The notes beneath the pieces were generated by a model. The model saw only the letters and a program-made list of their open reading frames with translations. It had not been told where the DNA came from and did not search any database. DNA of 64,000 bases from Caldalkalibacillus salinus (GTDB lineage Bacteria; Bacillota; Bacilli; Caldalkalibacillales; JCM-10596): NCBI RefSeq assembly GCF_016745835.1, contig NZ_JAERVL010000030.1:1-64000 (forward strand), written 5' to 3'. This document shows positions 56,179 to 64,000 of the stretch, one piece after another. The translations under genes were made by a program, and so were the position numbers. Within the stretch, counting starts at the first letter, position 1. Every line of letters begins with the position of its first letter.

Positions 56179-57066
56179 TCATTGATCGTTTTTATTTTCG
56201 TTGTCTCTCCAGTTATAAGTTTGACCCGTGTCATCCCCTTCAGTCATGGACTCTTCAGTTTTTTCAATACGATGTTCAACACGATGGACCTCATCATCTA
56301 TTAGGGTTTCTTTGTCGTTGTTCCTACTCGACAATATATAACCACCGATAAACAATGCAGCTAAGACCACCCAGAAAATCACCTTCCAAGTCGTCGAATG
56401 AACAAATTCCTCTGGGATAATGGCGATGTCTTCGTGGCCTAAGGTTAACATGGCCAGTTTCACACCTACCCACCCAACCACTAAATAAGCGGCCGTCTCT
56501 AGTCCAGGCCTGTTATTTAATAATTTGACAAAGAAGGTGGCGGCAAAACGCATGATGATAACCCCAATTAAGCCACCTGAAAGCACAACGATAAAGCGTC
56601 CACCATCCATCCCCCCGATCGAGGGTAAGTCCGTTGCCGGTAACGTCATCGATAATGCTACAGCAGCCAGGATGGAGTCTACGGCAAAAGCGATATCCGC
56701 TATTTCAACTTTTAGGACTGTTGCCCAGAAACCTGAGCCCGTTTCTTCTTTACTGTCTTTCTTATCTTTATCATCCTTCAATATGTATTTATGGACCAAG
56801 TGATGAATGGATAAGAATATGAGATAAATCGCACCTACCGCTTGAACTTGCCACATGTCTACAATTAAGGAAATGGCGAATAACGCACCAAAGCGAAAGA
56901 TAAACGCACCGGCCAACCCATAGAAGAGTGCTCTTTTCCTCTTTTTCTCAGGTAGATGCTTGACCATAATAGCCATCACCAAAGCGTTATCTGCTGCTAA
57001 AATGCCCTCGAGTAAAATTAAGATAAGCAGGACCCATCCGTACTGAAGTAATAAGCTGGCATCCAT
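56179..57066 (-). CDS. TerC-family membrane protein
   Basis: A 295-residue integral membrane protein with about seven hydrophobic segments and the TerC hallmark EGILAADNALVMA near the N-terminus and DIAFAVDSILAA in the middle; these acidic residues are thought to handle metal ions, and relatives in Bacillus take part in manganese export. A hydrophilic acidic tail (about residues 255-295) ends it. ATG at 57066 follows AAAAGGAGTG. A hairpin (57146-57164) lies in its leader; no yybP-ykoY manganese riboswitch is present. Confidence 0.85.
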   Translation of the reverse strand: MDASLLLQYGWVLLILILLEGILAADNALVMAIMVKHLPEKKRKRALFYGLAGAFIFRFGALFAISLIVDMWQVQAVGAIYLIFLSIHHLVHKYILKDDKDKKDSKEETGSGFWATVLKVEIADIAFAVDSILAAVALSMTLPATDLPSIGGMDGGRFIVVLSGGLIGVIIMRFAATFFVKLLNNRPGLETAAYLVVGWVGVKLAMLTLGHEDIAIIPEEFVHSTTWKVIFWVVLAALFIGGYILSSRNNDKETLIDDEVHRVEHRIEKTEESMTEGDDTGQTYNWRDNENKNDQ

Positions 57067-57145
57067 CCTATACACTCCTTTTGTGTACCGTTTTACTAAC
57101 AGATTCTGTCTTAATGTTCCCCAAAAAAAGCCGTAGCACACACGT

Positions 57146-57164
57146 GAATGAATCAAATTCATTC
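57146..57164 (-). promoter_or_regulatory. Inverted repeat in the TerC leader
   Basis: GAATGAAT and ATTCATTC form a perfect 8-bp inverted repeat with a CAA centre, about 80 bases upstream of the TerC start. It could be an operator or an mRNA hairpin. Confidence 0.35.
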
Positions 57165-57173
57165 GATGTAAAA

Positions 57174-57210
57174 CAAAAAAGCCTGCCATTCCGTGTGAAT
57201 GGTCAAGCTT
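57174..57210 (-). terminator. Terminator of bioY
   Basis: On the minus strand GCTTGACCATTC pairs with GAATGGCAGGC (two mismatches) and TTTTTTG follows, 40 bases after the bioY stop. Confidence 0.8.
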
Positions 57211-57250
57211 GATTGATTATCCATTAATGCTAGGTTCCTGTACCATTATT

Positions 57251-57868
57251 TTAAGCAGGTTCATCCCATTTTATATTGTCTTCTTGTTGATGTCGAGGCC
57301 GTGGTGTCTGTATGAGGGGCTTAACCTTGTACATGCGCATCGCGACCGATGTGGCTACGATCACTTTCACTGTGTCTCCAGGTATAAAGATCGCATTACC
57401 GATGAGCATCTCTAAGAAAGGCATCTGATAGACGACATTCAAGAATAGGCTACCCATAAGATACATGAGCAACATACCACCTAAAACGTTTGCCAGTGCG
57501 ACCTTCCACGCATTGATCGACTGCCAATTCCTTTCCACAATATACCCAATGATGAACGCTGCCAATGGCCAGCTTAGGAGATATCCCCCTGTATGTCCAG
57601 CGAATACGGATATTCCCGTGTTTCCACCCGATAAGGGCACCGCACCGATGGCCACAAGTGTGAGGAAGACTATGATACTGAGCGCCCCCAACCGAGCACC
57701 CAATAACACACCGGCTAGCATCACACCTAATGTTTGCAATATTATAGGTGCGGGAAACCACGGAACAGGTATTGGCGGAACAAATCCCATTACAGCAACT
57801 AATGCGGCCATGAGTGATACATACATCATGTACTTCAATCTTGTTCTAGATTCATTCTGCTTCAACAT
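57251..57868 (-). CDS. bioY: Biotin transporter BioY
   Basis: A 205-residue S-component of an ECF-type biotin importer with six membrane spans. LGVMLAGVLLGARLGALSIIVFL and AGHTGGYLLSWPLAAFIIGY are BioY signatures. It works alone or with EcfAA'T encoded elsewhere. ATG at 57868 follows GAGAGGAGTG. Its promoter is overlapped by a BirA-like operator, so biotin repression is likely. Confidence 0.93.
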   Translation of the reverse strand: MLKQNESRTRLKYMMYVSLMAALVAVMGFVPPIPVPWFPAPIILQTLGVMLAGVLLGARLGALSIIVFLTLVAIGAVPLSGGNTGISVFAGHTGGYLLSWPLAAFIIGYIVERNWQSINAWKVALANVLGGMLLMYLMGSLFLNVVYQMPFLEMLIGNAIFIPGDTVKVIVATSVAMRMYKVKPLIQTPRPRHQQEDNIKWDEPA

Positions 57869-57935
57869 TGACACTCCTCTCAATCGTAATCAGAAAAATA
57901 AAAGCATAAAAGATATGATATGTAGGGCTTTACTT

Positions 57936-57988
57936 ATTATACTGCGAGCAAAACCATATATCAACCTTCATTTATTTTAGGTTAACAT
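57936..57988 (-). promoter_or_regulatory. bioY promoter with BirA-like operator
   Basis: On the minus strand TTGATA (57964-57959), 17 bases and TATAAT (57941-57936) form a strong sigma-A promoter. The inverted repeat ATGTTAACC (57988-57980) / GGTTGATAT (57966-57958), 13 bases apart, resembles the BirA operator and its inner arm covers the -35 box. Confidence 0.6.
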
Positions 57989-58048
57989 ATGGTCTATAGT
58001 AAATACACCGACGTTAAAGGAAGAAAGCGGCTATGATGATACATGTTT

Positions 58049-58837
58049 TTACTTATAGCGTATCGATCCGATGGCCTCTCCCATATGGACTTTATTCCCC
58101 TCTTCGAGTCCTTTGTTCATAACAAAAGCACCTTCTTGGATGAGCAAAACAACGGTAGATCCAAATTCAAAATAGGCGAGCTCGTCACCCTTTTTAACAG
58201 TCGTGGTTTGTAACTGGTCACTCAACTGAATGCTTGATACATTCATTGCCCCTACTTTAACGACTGCCAGTTCTAACTGGTCACGCTTCATATATGTGAT
58301 GAGACGTTCATTACGACTCAATACACGAGGCATATGCGTTAACCCAAAATCATTGACGGGATAGACTTTCCCCTTTAAATGGACGTGACGCATAACAGCG
58401 CCATCTAAGGGAGCATGAATGCGATGATAATCTGTTGGACTCAGATACAAAACGATGTATGTGCCTTGTTGATACTTAGCGGCCTCCACGTCGTCCTGTA
58501 GCATTTCGGCAATCGTGTAGCTTTGGCCTTTAATATCTAATATGGTCCCTTTCTGCACTTGTCCCACGCCAGTAATCCGCGCATCAACCGGACTCACCAA
58601 GGTGTTTTCCCTCTCATCTATCGCACGAGCCCCCTCTTTAAGGCGTCGGGTAAAGAAGGCGTTCAGGGTGGGGTATTCTTCTAACCTTTTTTCTGCCTCA
58701 TCTATATTAATTTGATACGTCTGAGCGAAGGATTGAATAAAGGAACGACTGAGCTTAGACTTAGCAAACTTTCCCGTTATAGACGAAATCAGTTTCTTGG
58801 ACGATAATTCGGTTAATAGCTTGTATACGGGTTTCAT
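58049..58837 (-). CDS. psd: Phosphatidylserine decarboxylase
   Basis: A 262-residue membrane-associated proenzyme that makes phosphatidylethanolamine. The self-cleavage site is the GST in FEFGSTVVLL near the C-terminus, where Ser becomes the pyruvoyl group; the supporting Asp and His are in SPVDARI and YHRIHAPLDG. ATG at 58837 follows AAAAGGAG. Size equals Bacillus Psd. The pssA synthase gene is not adjacent. Divergent from the UbiD-like gene. Confidence 0.93.
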   Translation of the reverse strand: MKPVYKLLTELSSKKLISSITGKFAKSKLSRSFIQSFAQTYQINIDEAEKRLEEYPTLNAFFTRRLKEGARAIDERENTLVSPVDARITGVGQVQKGTILDIKGQSYTIAEMLQDDVEAAKYQQGTYIVLYLSPTDYHRIHAPLDGAVMRHVHLKGKVYPVNDFGLTHMPRVLSRNERLITYMKRDQLELAVVKVGAMNVSSIQLSDQLQTTTVKKGDELAYFEFGSTVVLLIQEGAFVMNKGLEEGNKVHMGEAIGSIRYK

Positions 58838-58953
58838 TATTTTACTCCTTTTAGAAAGAGGGTCCTTTACAGGAACCATGTTTTTCTTTGCCTTTTCTTT
58901 TTATTATAGTACATTTATATTGAAGAAAAAATCACGAAACGTTGAGGTGCCCT

Positions 58954-60711
58954 ATGTATAAAAATCTACGTGAGTTTATCGACGTTCTAAGAAAAGAAAA
59001 ACAAGTGGTTGAGATTGAAGCAGAAGTTGATCCTCACCTTGAGATAGCAGAAATTCACCGTCGTGTCATCGATGAAGAAGGTCCTGTCCTCTTTTTTAAA
59101 AATGTGAAGGGAAGTACATTCCCCGTTGTAACGAACCTCTTTGGTACAAAACAAAGGGTAGAAATGGCTTTTGGCCCAAAGCCTGAAGAGATCGTCAAAG
59201 GCCTCGTTGGAGCCTTGGACAAGCTGATGCCCCCCAAACCAAAAGCATTGTGGGAGGAACGTCAATTATTGTTAGATGTCATGCGCACAGGAACAAAAAC
59301 GGTGCAAAAAGCGCCCGTGACGGAGGTATACAATCCTTCGTTTGATATGACATCTCTACCGGCCCTCACCAGTTGGCCAGAAGATGGCGGACCGTTCATC
59401 ACCTTACCTTTGGTATATACAGAGTCGCCCGCGACAAAGGAACATAACTTGGGAATGTATCGGATTCAATTATACGAAGCCCAGCAAACGGGAATGCACT
59501 GGCAAATTCACAAAGGGGGCGGCTTTCATCATCATGAAGCGGAAGAGGTGAATAAAAAACTTCCTGTAACCTTGTTCCTTGGTGGACCGCCAGCCTTAAT
59601 TACGTCCGCCATTGCACCGTTACCTGAAATGGTGCCAGAGCTCGTCTTCGCCTCTCTACTATTAGGCGAAAAACTAGGTTTACATCAGCCAGAAGAAGCG
59701 GCACATGCGCTAGTGGCAGAAGCGGAGTTTGCCTTTAGTGGACATGTTCCACCACATGTGAGACGACCTGAAGGTCCTTTTGGTGATCATTATGGTTACT
59801 ATTCTCTGACACATGATTTCCCTGTGTTTAACATCGAAAAAGTATGGCACAGAAAAGATGCCATTTACCCCGCTACAGTGGTTGGAAAGCCTAGACAAGA
59901 AGATTACTATATCGGAGAGTACTTACAAGATGTGCTTTCTCCTTTGTTCCCTGTCGTCATGCCGGGGGTAAAGCGTTTATGGACATACGGTGAAACAGGC
60001 TTCCATTCACTGGCGGGAGCTGTTGTGCGAGAAAGTTATTATAAGGAAGCGATGGCTCATGCTTTCCGTATTATGGGGGAAGGACAACTCACTTTAACGA
60101 AATTCCTTATGGTCAGTGATGTTGACGTCGATTTAGCTCACTTTCCTGCTTTCTTTGAAAACATATTAGCGCGCTTTCAGCCTTCTCGAGACTTGTTGAT
60201 CGTCAATGACACGTCCATGGACACTTTAGATTACACTGCCAGAGGTAAGATTAACCGCGGTAGTAAAGCCATAATGACTGGTTTAGGTGATCCTGTTAGA
60301 GACCTTCCTAGAACGTATGAAGGGGGTCATATCAATGGCCTCAATGATGTGAAAGTCTATTGTGGAGGGTGTCTCGTCGTTTCAGGAGACTCTTTTGACA
60401 AAAATCCAAACTTACCCGAGCAACTTGTTGAGCGAGGCCAAAAAGCCTTAGAGCCTTGGCCTGTGGTCTTCATTGTTGATAATGCAGAGGAAGTCGTTAG
60501 AACTCAAACCTCCTTCCTATGGACCACCTTTACACGTTTTGATCCCGCTAGTGACCTCTACGCAGACGCAGACATCGTACGGAATAAGATCGCTTATAGA
60601 GGTCCTATTATCATTGATGCACGTATGAAGCCCATGTATCCAAAAGAACTTTTTGCAGATGAAGACACGGTTAAGCTTGTTGATCAAAGGTGGAACGAGT
60701 ATTTCAAATAA
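58954..60711 (+). CDS. UbiD-family decarboxylase
   Basis: A 585-residue prenylated-FMN-dependent decarboxylase. GMYRIQLYEAQQTGMHWQIHKGGGFHHHEAEE and PEGPFGDHYGYYS (catalytic Glu) are family regions. The length is that of the long form that in several bacteria serves menaquinone synthesis by the futalosine route, so this is the likely role, but other aromatic acids are possible. ATG at 58954 has GAGGTG close by. No UbiX-type flavin prenyltransferase is nearby. Own terminator. Confidence 0.8.
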   Translation: MYKNLREFIDVLRKEKQVVEIEAEVDPHLEIAEIHRRVIDEEGPVLFFKNVKGSTFPVVTNLFGTKQRVEMAFGPKPEEIVKGLVGALDKLMPPKPKALWEERQLLLDVMRTGTKTVQKAPVTEVYNPSFDMTSLPALTSWPEDGGPFITLPLVYTESPATKEHNLGMYRIQLYEAQQTGMHWQIHKGGGFHHHEAEEVNKKLPVTLFLGGPPALITSAIAPLPEMVPELVFASLLLGEKLGLHQPEEAAHALVAEAEFAFSGHVPPHVRRPEGPFGDHYGYYSLTHDFPVFNIEKVWHRKDAIYPATVVGKPRQEDYYIGEYLQDVLSPLFPVVMPGVKRLWTYGETGFHSLAGAVVRESYYKEAMAHAFRIMGEGQLTLTKFLMVSDVDVDLAHFPAFFENILARFQPSRDLLIVNDTSMDTLDYTARGKINRGSKAIMTGLGDPVRDLPRTYEGGHINGLNDVKVYCGGCLVVSGDSFDKNPNLPEQLVERGQKALEPWPVVFIVDNAEEVVRTQTSFLWTTFTRFDPASDLYADADIVRNKIAYRGPIIIDARMKPMYPKELFADEDTVKLVDQRWNEYFK

Positions 60712-60719
60712 TGAGAGAC

Positions 60720-60752
60720 AAAAAAGGTTCGCAGTTGACGCGAACCTTTTTT
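60720..60752 (+). terminator. Bidirectional terminator after the UbiD-like gene
   Basis: AAAAAGGTTCGC and GCGAACCTTTTTT flank a 7-base loop. Confidence 0.92.
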
Positions 60753-60776
60753 ACATGTCTTATGCGACACTTTTGT

Positions 60777-61319
60777 TTACTTTTTATGCCCTTTTTTATT
60801 CACTTCTCCTGCCTCGTTCTCCTTTTGAAAATCCGCTCTTTTCGTCAGTGGATGGTCAGCTTCAACATCTAGCTCTTCTTTTACTCTCTCAATAAAATGT
60901 TTCCGATAAGTTGGTGAACAGTATTTAGTCATCCCATTGACCATGAGACCGAGATAATATGGTGAAGGGGCGATCTCACTTTTTGCTTTATTGACGACCT
61001 GGTAGGTGTACGCCCGAATCGATTTATGACGAAGCAGCACATCAACTTCAATCCGCTCATAGGCACCAGAATCCACGCCTTCACGTTTATCTAGATCCGG
61101 TAAATGCTTTTTAGGAAATTTATATAGGACGCCTTGGACCTCATGACCTGAACTAGGAATCACGTCGGCGACGCCCCCTGCACGACTTTCTCCATACATA
61201 CTGAACACGAGACGATAATCTTTTAAAATAGCGCCCCCTAATGTCCGAAATTCTGGCACCGTGCGTCTGAAATCAACTTCATCCATACAAGATCCGTAAG
61301 CAAAATAATACTCCGCCAT
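60777..61319 (-). CDS. Gamma-glutamylcyclotransferase-like protein
   Basis: A 180-residue AIG2/GGCT-fold protein. The substrate loop reads YFAYGSCM (YGSN in most members) and the catalytic Glu is in LDKREGVDSGAYER. Family members release 5-oxoproline from gamma-glutamyl compounds. The Asn-to-Cys change in the loop is common in some bacterial branches but makes substrate prediction unsafe. The C-terminal 30 residues are charged. AAAGGAGAG precedes the ATG. Confidence 0.78.
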   Translation of the reverse strand: MAEYYFAYGSCMDEVDFRRTVPEFRTLGGAILKDYRLVFSMYGESRAGGVADVIPSSGHEVQGVLYKFPKKHLPDLDKREGVDSGAYERIEVDVLLRHKSIRAYTYQVVNKAKSEIAPSPYYLGLMVNGMTKYCSPTYRKHFIERVKEELDVEADHPLTKRADFQKENEAGEVNKKGHKK

Positions 61320-61382
61320 CGTATCTCTCCTTTATCACACGATTCATTGATACAGCATATTGTCTCCTCACCATTCTAGTGC

Positions 61383-62525
61383 TTAAACAAGTAAAAATAA
61401 TAGCATTATGGACTGAACAAAACCAATCCCTCCGCCGAGTATGGCACCAAATAAGGTCACTCTAGACAATTCTTTTTGGGCCAACTTTTGTATGAGAGCT
61501 TCTACTTTAGGGAGAGGAAAAGACAACACCCTTTTCTCCACCATGTCACTGATTTGACTTTTCTTGATGAAACTGAGGATATGCCTTTCAAACATAGGGA
61601 TATTTTCTTTATACAGTGTCAGTACCATTCGGTGGAGCTGCCCTTCCCATGATTGTAACAAGGTATGCAATGGTTCGTTCGCTATGGTCTGCCACTTATG
61701 TTCTAATTGCTTTTTGATCATCTCTCGAATATCTGCCTTTTTCTCCTGTAATAAAAGGTCTCCTAATGTGGTGTTCAGCCACTCTTGTAAAACGGCCTCT
61801 GTTTGCACCTCGATTTGGGCCATTGTGTCAGGATGGTGTAGCCATTCTATTACGGTGGTCCTTAGCTTTTCCGAAATCCGATCCATGGGGACAAAACTAG
61901 ACACCATATGCCCGAGCGCACCCTGCTGGCTCAATACGCCCTGTAATGACTTTGATAAAAACCGTTCTCCTTCCGTAGACAAAAGAAAGTGCTCTGCGTG
62001 TGCCATCATGGCTTTTAAACAAGCTTTTTTCTTTTCTTTTAAAGGTAGCTGCAGAAGATCCACACATTCTCTAACGGTTAACTCACTCCAATTATCTAAC
62101 TTTTGAATGGCTTTCCTATCTACCATACTCTTAAGTTCATTTAACGCTTCATCTAATATATCCTCACCATTTGCCGCTGGACCTGATGATTGTTTAACCA
62201 CTAGTTCGCGTAACGATCGTTCACTCTGTGTTAAACGCGTGACTTGGTTATGTAACCACTGTTCAACTTCACGCTGGAAGGTTTCTGAGCGTATCGTTTC
62301 TTTTATCGTATCTTCAGTCAGTAGCTGTTCTTCTACTAATTGACCTAGTTGATGTGCAATCTGTTTATGTCTACTCGGGATAACCCCCGGGGTAAATGGT
62401 AGTCTAAAGCGCCCAATATGTATGGGTTCATACGGTCTAAAAAGCATACGTATGGCAACGACGTTCGTCATCCCGCCGATGAACGCTCCTACCATGATAC
62501 TAATGAAAACGTACAATATTTCCAT
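61383..62525 (-). CDS. yheB: YheB-like DUF445 membrane protein
   Basis: A 380-residue protein with membrane segments at both ends (about residues 2-25 and 360-378) and a long helical, charged middle, as in the DUF445/YheB family. RMLFRPYEPIHIGRFRLPFTPGVIPSR is the family signature. In Bacillus it belongs to the yheABCD group linked to spores; function unknown. ATG at 62525 follows AAAGGATGGG. Divergent from yheC. Confidence 0.87.
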   Translation of the reverse strand: MEILYVFISIMVGAFIGGMTNVVAIRMLFRPYEPIHIGRFRLPFTPGVIPSRHKQIAHQLGQLVEEQLLTEDTIKETIRSETFQREVEQWLHNQVTRLTQSERSLRELVVKQSSGPAANGEDILDEALNELKSMVDRKAIQKLDNWSELTVRECVDLLQLPLKEKKKACLKAMMAHAEHFLLSTEGERFLSKSLQGVLSQQGALGHMVSSFVPMDRISEKLRTTVIEWLHHPDTMAQIEVQTEAVLQEWLNTTLGDLLLQEKKADIREMIKKQLEHKWQTIANEPLHTLLQSWEGQLHRMVLTLYKENIPMFERHILSFIKKSQISDMVEKRVLSFPLPKVEALIQKLAQKELSRVTLFGAILGGGIGFVQSIMLLFLLV

Positions 62526-62613
62526 ATAAAGCCCATCCTTTGTCAAAGTTTCACCTAGTGTGTGCACCTTTCATAATCTATAGTATCGACTTAACCTAGA
62601 GGGGAAGAAGCCT

Positions 62614-63975
62614 ATGAGTGAAATGAATATAACGATCACGCATACCCCAAATAAGTTAGAACGTTTTCCGACTCTACAGATTCCTCAAACCATTCTAAAA
62701 AAGTTAAGCATCCCTTCTGATCAGCCTATATCTCTCAATATAGCAGGAGATCAACAAAAAATCACTTGTTGTTCCACTTCATCAAAAAGTAGTCAAATTA
62801 GCATGGATCAACAACTTGCTAATGCGCTAGGGATCCCTGATGAGAGTCGAGTGAAGATAGGATACACCCAACAAACTCAGCAATTAAAAATCGGACCTGT
62901 ACTTGCTATACTTGTCAGCACAATTTCTAAAAACAACCCACCCTATGGCAAGCTGAATAAATTTTTCCAAGAAGTGATCGTGTATGCAAGAAGTCGGCAT
63001 ATCCTTGCCTACGTGATTTCAGTCGAGCAGTTATTAAAAGGGGAGCGAAATGTCACAGGTTGGACCTTTTACAAAAATAAATGGTGTGAAATAACATGTC
63101 CTTATCCTCATGTTGTATACAATCGTATTGGCACTCGCAGGGTAGAGCGTTCTAATCAATTTACAGACCTTAAAGAAAAGCTGTCTCATCGTCAAGTACA
63201 ACTATTTAACGCCACATTCCTTAATAAATGGGAAGTGTATGAAAAACTAAGTGATCGAAAGCTTCAGAACCACCTACCAAAAACACAGGTGTTTGGACCT
63301 CTCGCATTAAAAACGTTTGTAGAGCAGTACCCAGCCGTTTTTGTTAAACCAGTGAATGGTTCACTCGGAAATGGCATCTATCGCATCAATCGTACACCAT
63401 TCGGGTTTGCTTCGCACTACACCACTAAAAATGGTCAAATTTTTAAACAGTTTAACAAGTTGAGCCAACTCTATAACTACTTAAGCAGAAGAGTGAACCC
63501 CAAAAGATATATCGTTCAGCAAGGTATACCATTAATTCAAATCCAGGGGCGCACCATAGATTTCCGTGCGCTTATGCAGAAAAATGGTTCCGGAAAATGG
63601 AGCACCACTTCTATGGTTGCCAGAGTCGGACCCGCTAACCGATTCGTATCAAACATTGCCCGTGGTGGAGAAATATGCAGAGTGACAAAAGCGCTCCGAT
63701 ATTGTGGTTTCAAAGATCCAAAAACTTTACGCTCAAAGCTTCTTCACGTCGCTAAAAAATCTTGTGAAGCCATAGAAGATCAGTATAATAATCAGTTCGG
63801 TGAGTTGGGGGTTGATTTAGGGGTCAGCCGTAGTGGGCATGTTTATCTACTCGAAATTAACTCTAAACCATCAAAAACGGATGATACAGTGCCATCTTCA
63901 ACTGCAAAAGGGCGTCCGTCAGTACACCGATTACTCGATTATACCCAATATTTGATGAATCACTCAGCAAAATGA
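62614..63975 (+). CDS. yheC: YheC/YheD-type spore coat ATP-grasp protein
   Basis: A 453-residue protein with an ATP-grasp fold in the C-terminal two thirds: VFVKPVNGSLGNGIYRI is the nucleotide-binding part and GELGVDLGVSRSGHVYLLEINSKPSK the metal-binding part. The N-terminal 110 residues form the family's small strand-rich domain. Bacillus YheC and YheD are associated with the endospore coat; the ligation reaction is unknown. GAGGGGAAG precedes the ATG. Followed after 10 bases by another related start. Confidence 0.87.
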   Translation: MSEMNITITHTPNKLERFPTLQIPQTILKKLSIPSDQPISLNIAGDQQKITCCSTSSKSSQISMDQQLANALGIPDESRVKIGYTQQTQQLKIGPVLAILVSTISKNNPPYGKLNKFFQEVIVYARSRHILAYVISVEQLLKGERNVTGWTFYKNKWCEITCPYPHVVYNRIGTRRVERSNQFTDLKEKLSHRQVQLFNATFLNKWEVYEKLSDRKLQNHLPKTQVFGPLALKTFVEQYPAVFVKPVNGSLGNGIYRINRTPFGFASHYTTKNGQIFKQFNKLSQLYNYLSRRVNPKRYIVQQGIPLIQIQGRTIDFRALMQKNGSGKWSTTSMVARVGPANRFVSNIARGGEICRVTKALRYCGFKDPKTLRSKLLHVAKKSCEAIEDQYNNQFGELGVDLGVSRSGHVYLLEINSKPSKTDDTVPSSTAKGRPSVHRLLDYTQYLMNHSAK

Positions 63976-63985
63976 GGTGTCAACA

Positions 63986-64000
63986 ATGAGTAAAACACAT
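63986..64000 (+). CDS. Start of a further gene, probably yheD-like (truncated by window end)
   Basis: ATG at 63986 after TGAGGTGTC, reading MSKTH to the end of the window. Position directly after yheC fits yheD, but five residues cannot prove it. Confidence 0.4.

Noticed and set aside
57067-57250. Manganese (yybP-ykoY) riboswitch upstream of the TerC gene
   Set aside because: The conserved GGGGAGUAGC and later loop motifs are absent; the sequence is explained by the bioY terminator and a simple inverted repeat.

Overview
The window is a chromosomal segment of a low-to-moderate GC, endospore-forming Bacillaceae bacterium. Evidence: two complete GerA-type germinant receptor operons, a GerPF-like spore protein, YheC/YheD spore-coat ATP-grasp genes, EcsAB, YtoI/YtpI, YtkL, KtrC and YheA/YheB, all typical of Bacillus relatives, with AGGAGG-type ribosome binding sites and frequent GTG/TTG starts. 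A BCCT osmolyte carrier, a sodium:solute symporter and a Ktr subunit would suit a salt- or alkali-tolerant species, but that is inference. I see no rRNA, tRNA, insertion sequence, prophage or CRISPR; gene content reads as ordinary core chromosome with accessory regulators.

Layout. 1-6.4 kb: a minus-strand GEMM-I (cyclic di-GMP type) riboswitch with a terminator, serving a gene just left of the window, then ytpI, ytoI, a small membrane gene, ytkL, pgi and ktrC. 6.7-11.3 kb: germination operon 1 (small membrane gene, permease, lipoprotein, GerA subunit, small membrane gene). 11.4-14.9 kb: a basic amino acid ABC transporter (artJ-artM-artP) and an IclR regulator. 15-20 kb: aconitase and formate-THF ligase. 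20-24.4 kb: germination operon 2 in A-B-C order plus a GerPF-like gene. 24.6-31.7 kb: copZ, namA, a TlpA/ResA-like thioredoxin, acetyltransferase, HAD phosphatase, a guanylate-kinase-like protein with an eroded P-loop, an RRNPP-like HTH/TPR regulator and a small zinc-ribbon protein. 31.8-33.7 kb: ecsAB.

33.8-43.1 kb is a glycerol/glycerophosphodiester island. glpF-glpK-glpP is preceded by a good sigma-A promoter, a long leader hairpin/terminator that is the expected GlpP antitermination target, and a cre-like site. The ugpA-ugpE-ugpB-ugpQ operon is preceded by four TTTACA-like hexamers at exactly 11-bp spacing ending 9 bp before a TATGAT -10 element, i.e. a textbook-looking PhoP box. Together these genes take up glycerol, glycerol-3-phosphate and glycerophosphodiesters and feed glycerol-3-phosphate to the cell, under carbon control on one side and phosphate control on the other. 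Between them lies a secreted copper-amine-oxidase-N-domain/propeller-like protein.

43.2-64 kb: two M3 oligoendopeptidases, a D-2-hydroxyacid dehydrogenase, yheA, opuD, a YuiH-like molybdoenzyme, an orphan LytTR response regulator next to a two-subunit sodium symporter whose large subunit carries an EF-hand-like loop, a hypothetical protein, dUTPase, TerC, bioY (promoter overlapped by a BirA-like operator), psd, a UbiD-family decarboxylase, a gamma-glutamylcyclotransferase-like protein, yheB, yheC and the first codons of a yheD-like gene.

No wholly new multi-gene system is obvious. The best leads are the riboswitch at the left edge, the Pho box, the BirA-like operator, the eroded guanylate kinase, the HTH/TPR regulator with its zinc-ribbon neighbour, and the EF-hand symporter with its orphan regulator.
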